A stretch of 56,765 bases of DNA from Verrucomicrobiota bacterium (GTDB taxonomy: Bacteria > Verrucomicrobiota > Verrucomicrobiia > Opitutales > Opitutaceae). Shown one piece after another: positions 55,479 through 56,765 of the stretch. Within the stretch, counting starts at the first letter, position 1, and every line of letters starts with the position of its first letter. The stretch covers positions 1-56,765 of the forward strand of contig JANXRL010000107.1 in the NCBI GenBank assembly GCA_025352985.1. Reading direction: 5' to 3'. Below the pieces are notes generated by a model that saw nothing but the letters and a program-made list of their open reading frames with translations, was not told where the DNA came from and did no database searches. Both the position numbers and the translations under genes were made by a program.

Positions 55479-56249
55479 ATGGCTCGAAGTGTTGTCCGCA
55501 ATCCGACCCCGCGCTGCGCGCGCTGCCAGCATCTCCCCCGGTGGTGCATCTGCGAGGGGCTGCGCACGCTGGAGTGTCCGCTGGCGGTGGATGTGCTCAT
55601 GCACAGCCGCGAGGTGTGGCGGCCGAGCAGCACGGGGCACCTGATCAAGCGGGTGATGCCCGAGTCGCGGCTGCATGTTTACACCCACAACGCGCCGCTC
55701 GACCGTGCGCAGATCGTGCGGCCGGGGAAAACCCTGTGGGTATTGCATCCGCTGGGGGAACCGATGCCGGCGGACGCCGTGCCGGACGACCTGCAACTGC
55801 TCCTGCTCGACGGAAGCTGGGGCGAGGCGGCCGACATGAAGAAGGCGGTCGAAGGCTGGGGGCAACGCGTGAGCCTGCCGATGATCGGCAAGAGCCGCTA
55901 CTGGCTGCGCGCCCAGCAGGAGGCGGGGCAGTTTTCCACGGTGGAGGCGCTGCTTTTCGTGCTGGCGGCACTGGGGCTGAAGGCGGAGCACGACGCGCTG
56001 CGGCTGCAACTGGAGCTGCACGTGTTCGCGGGTCTTTCCACGCGGGGGAACAAGACGATGATCGCGGATTATCTGGCGGATTCGCCGCTGCGCGAGGCGA
56101 TGCCGGAGCTGTTGCGCAAGATGCAGCCGCAGTCGCCGCTGGAAAAACGTGCGATGCAGGAACGGCTGGAGGCTCGTCGCGCCGCCGGGCTGGATGTCGA
56201 GCCGGTGCGAAGCGGGGTTGCGACGGGCGGGCAGAGGCCGCAAGGTTAG
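55479..56249 (+). CDS. tapT: tRNA-uridine aminocarboxypropyltransferase (DTW domain, TapT)
   Basis: The 256-residue protein has the N-terminal zinc-like cysteines Cys13, Cys16, Cys23 and Cys25 (CARCQHLPRWCIC), then the DTW domain. The signature is LLLLDGSWGEAADMKK, a DGSW version of the usual DxTW, with STVEALL and a final GLSTRGNKTMIADYL segment. TapT/YfiP transfers the aminocarboxypropyl group from SAM to U47 of tRNA (acp3U), stabilising it. The last gene before it on this strand is distant; purT starts 13 bases downstream, so the two may be one transcript. Confidence 0.85.
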   Translation: MARSVVRNPTPRCARCQHLPRWCICEGLRTLECPLAVDVLMHSREVWRPSSTGHLIKRVMPESRLHVYTHNAPLDRAQIVRPGKTLWVLHPLGEPMPADAVPDDLQLLLLDGSWGEAADMKKAVEGWGQRVSLPMIGKSRYWLRAQQEAGQFSTVEALLFVLAALGLKAEHDALRLQLELHVFAGLSTRGNKTMIADYLADSPLREAMPELLRKMQPQSPLEKRAMQERLEARRAAGLDVEPVRSGVATGGQRPQG

Positions 56250-56261
56250 TCACTTTTCGCC

Positions 56262-56765
56262 ATGCTCACTCCCGGAACGTTTGCCCCGCCCTCGTCGCCA
56301 CGCGCCACGCGCGTCCTGTTGCTCGGTTCGGGCGAGCTGGGCAAGGAGGTCGTCATCGAGCTGCAACGCCTCGGCTGCGAGGTGATCGCGTGCGACCGCT
56401 ACGCCGGGGCGCCGGCGATGCAGGTGGCGCACCGCAGCCATGTGTTTTCGATGCTCGACGGCGCGGCGCTCCGGCGCGTGATTGCCGAGGAGAAACCCGA
56501 CCTCGTCGTGCCGGAGATCGAGGCCATCGCGACCGATGTGCTGGTCGAGTTGGAAGCCGCCGGGCAACGCGTGGTGCCGACGGCACGCGCCGCGAAACTC
56601 ACGATGAATCGCGAGGGCATCCGTCGCCTCGTGGCGGAGGAACTCAAGCTGCCGACCTCGCCGTATCGCTTTGTCGGCACCGAGGCCGAGGCGTCGTCGG
56701 CGGGCGTGGAGCTGGGTTTTCCCTGCGTGCTCAAGCCGCTCATGTCGTCGAGCGGACACGGGCAG
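56262..56765 (+). CDS. purT: Formate-dependent phosphoribosylglycinamide formyltransferase, partial (window end)
   Basis: The 168 visible residues start [20 protein letters not shown], and continue [57 protein letters not shown] and [16 protein letters not shown]. This is the N-terminal half of PurT, an ATP-grasp enzyme that uses formate and ATP to formylate GAR in purine synthesis; the loop SSSGHGQ is its phosphate-binding site. The gene is cut by the window end. Confidence 0.92.
   Translation, partial: MLTPGTFAPPSSPRATRVLLLGSGELGKEVVIELQRLGCEVIACDRYAGAPAMQVAHRSHVFSMLDGAALRRVIAEEKPDLVVPEIEAIATDVLVELEAAGQRVVPTARAAKLTMNREGIRRLVAEELKLPTSPYRFVGTEAEASSAGVELGFPCVLKPLMSSSGHGQ

Overview
The window is GC-rich bacterial DNA that most resembles a member of the Verrucomicrobiota, probably family Opitutaceae. 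The grounds are a C-terminal VPEPSAYAALLG-type PEP-CTERM sorting signal, an omega subunit of the shape seen in that phylum, Tat-exported Gfo/Idh/MocA oxidoreductases next to a double DUF1080 protein, and LacI regulators of the Opitutaceae kind. The assignment is inferred from protein resemblance only; no rRNA or tRNA gene was seen.

Layout. 1-3.4 kb is decayed: the end of an IS3-type element, then a beta-propeller gene broken by several frameshifts and a stop. 3.5-8.5 kb has a polytopic membrane protein, a GH5 glycanase, two response-regulator genes and rpoZ. 8.8-19.4 kb is housekeeping: a BASS-type transporter, a frameshifted ferritin-like gene, a tgt gene fused to an MnmC-type methyltransferase domain, engB, trmO, a glycosyltransferase, trhO and an MFS transporter preceded by a leader peptide and attenuator. 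19.4-27.7 kb has ychJ, a divergent sugar-oxidation locus (two Tat-exported Gfo/Idh/MocA oxidoreductases and a two-domain DUF1080 protein), a DUF2937 gene, an aminotransferase with a second leader-attenuator homologous to the first, and a membrane fatty-acid hydroxylase. 27.9-43.3 kb has an AsmA-like protein, a broken acetyl-CoA hydrolase/transferase gene running open into parE, a YjjJ/HipA-like kinase, a LacI regulator, a complete seven-gene Nit1C nitrilase cluster, and parC. 43.4-56.8 kb has a broken PEP-CTERM gene, a large EF-hand membrane protein, a glycosyltransferase, a secreted protein, a subtilase, a cytochrome b562-like protein, ung, an AT-richer orphan, a PRMT-like methyltransferase, a REP-like inverted repeat, tapT and the start of purT.

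How the genes fit together. Several genes act on tRNA (tgt-mnmC fusion, trmO, trhO, tapT). The Nit1C genes lie on one strand with short gaps or overlaps and look like one operon; they sit, with yjjJ and lacI, between parE and parC, whose products should form one topoisomerase. The most distinctive regulatory feature is a pair of homologous valine/isoleucine-rich leader peptides, each followed by a strong intrinsic terminator and a possible antiterminator, upstream of an aminotransferase and of an MFS transporter. At least four genes are broken (beta-propeller, ferritin-like, CoA-transferase, PEP-CTERM), so either this genome is losing genes or the assembly has local indel errors; read mapping would separate the two.
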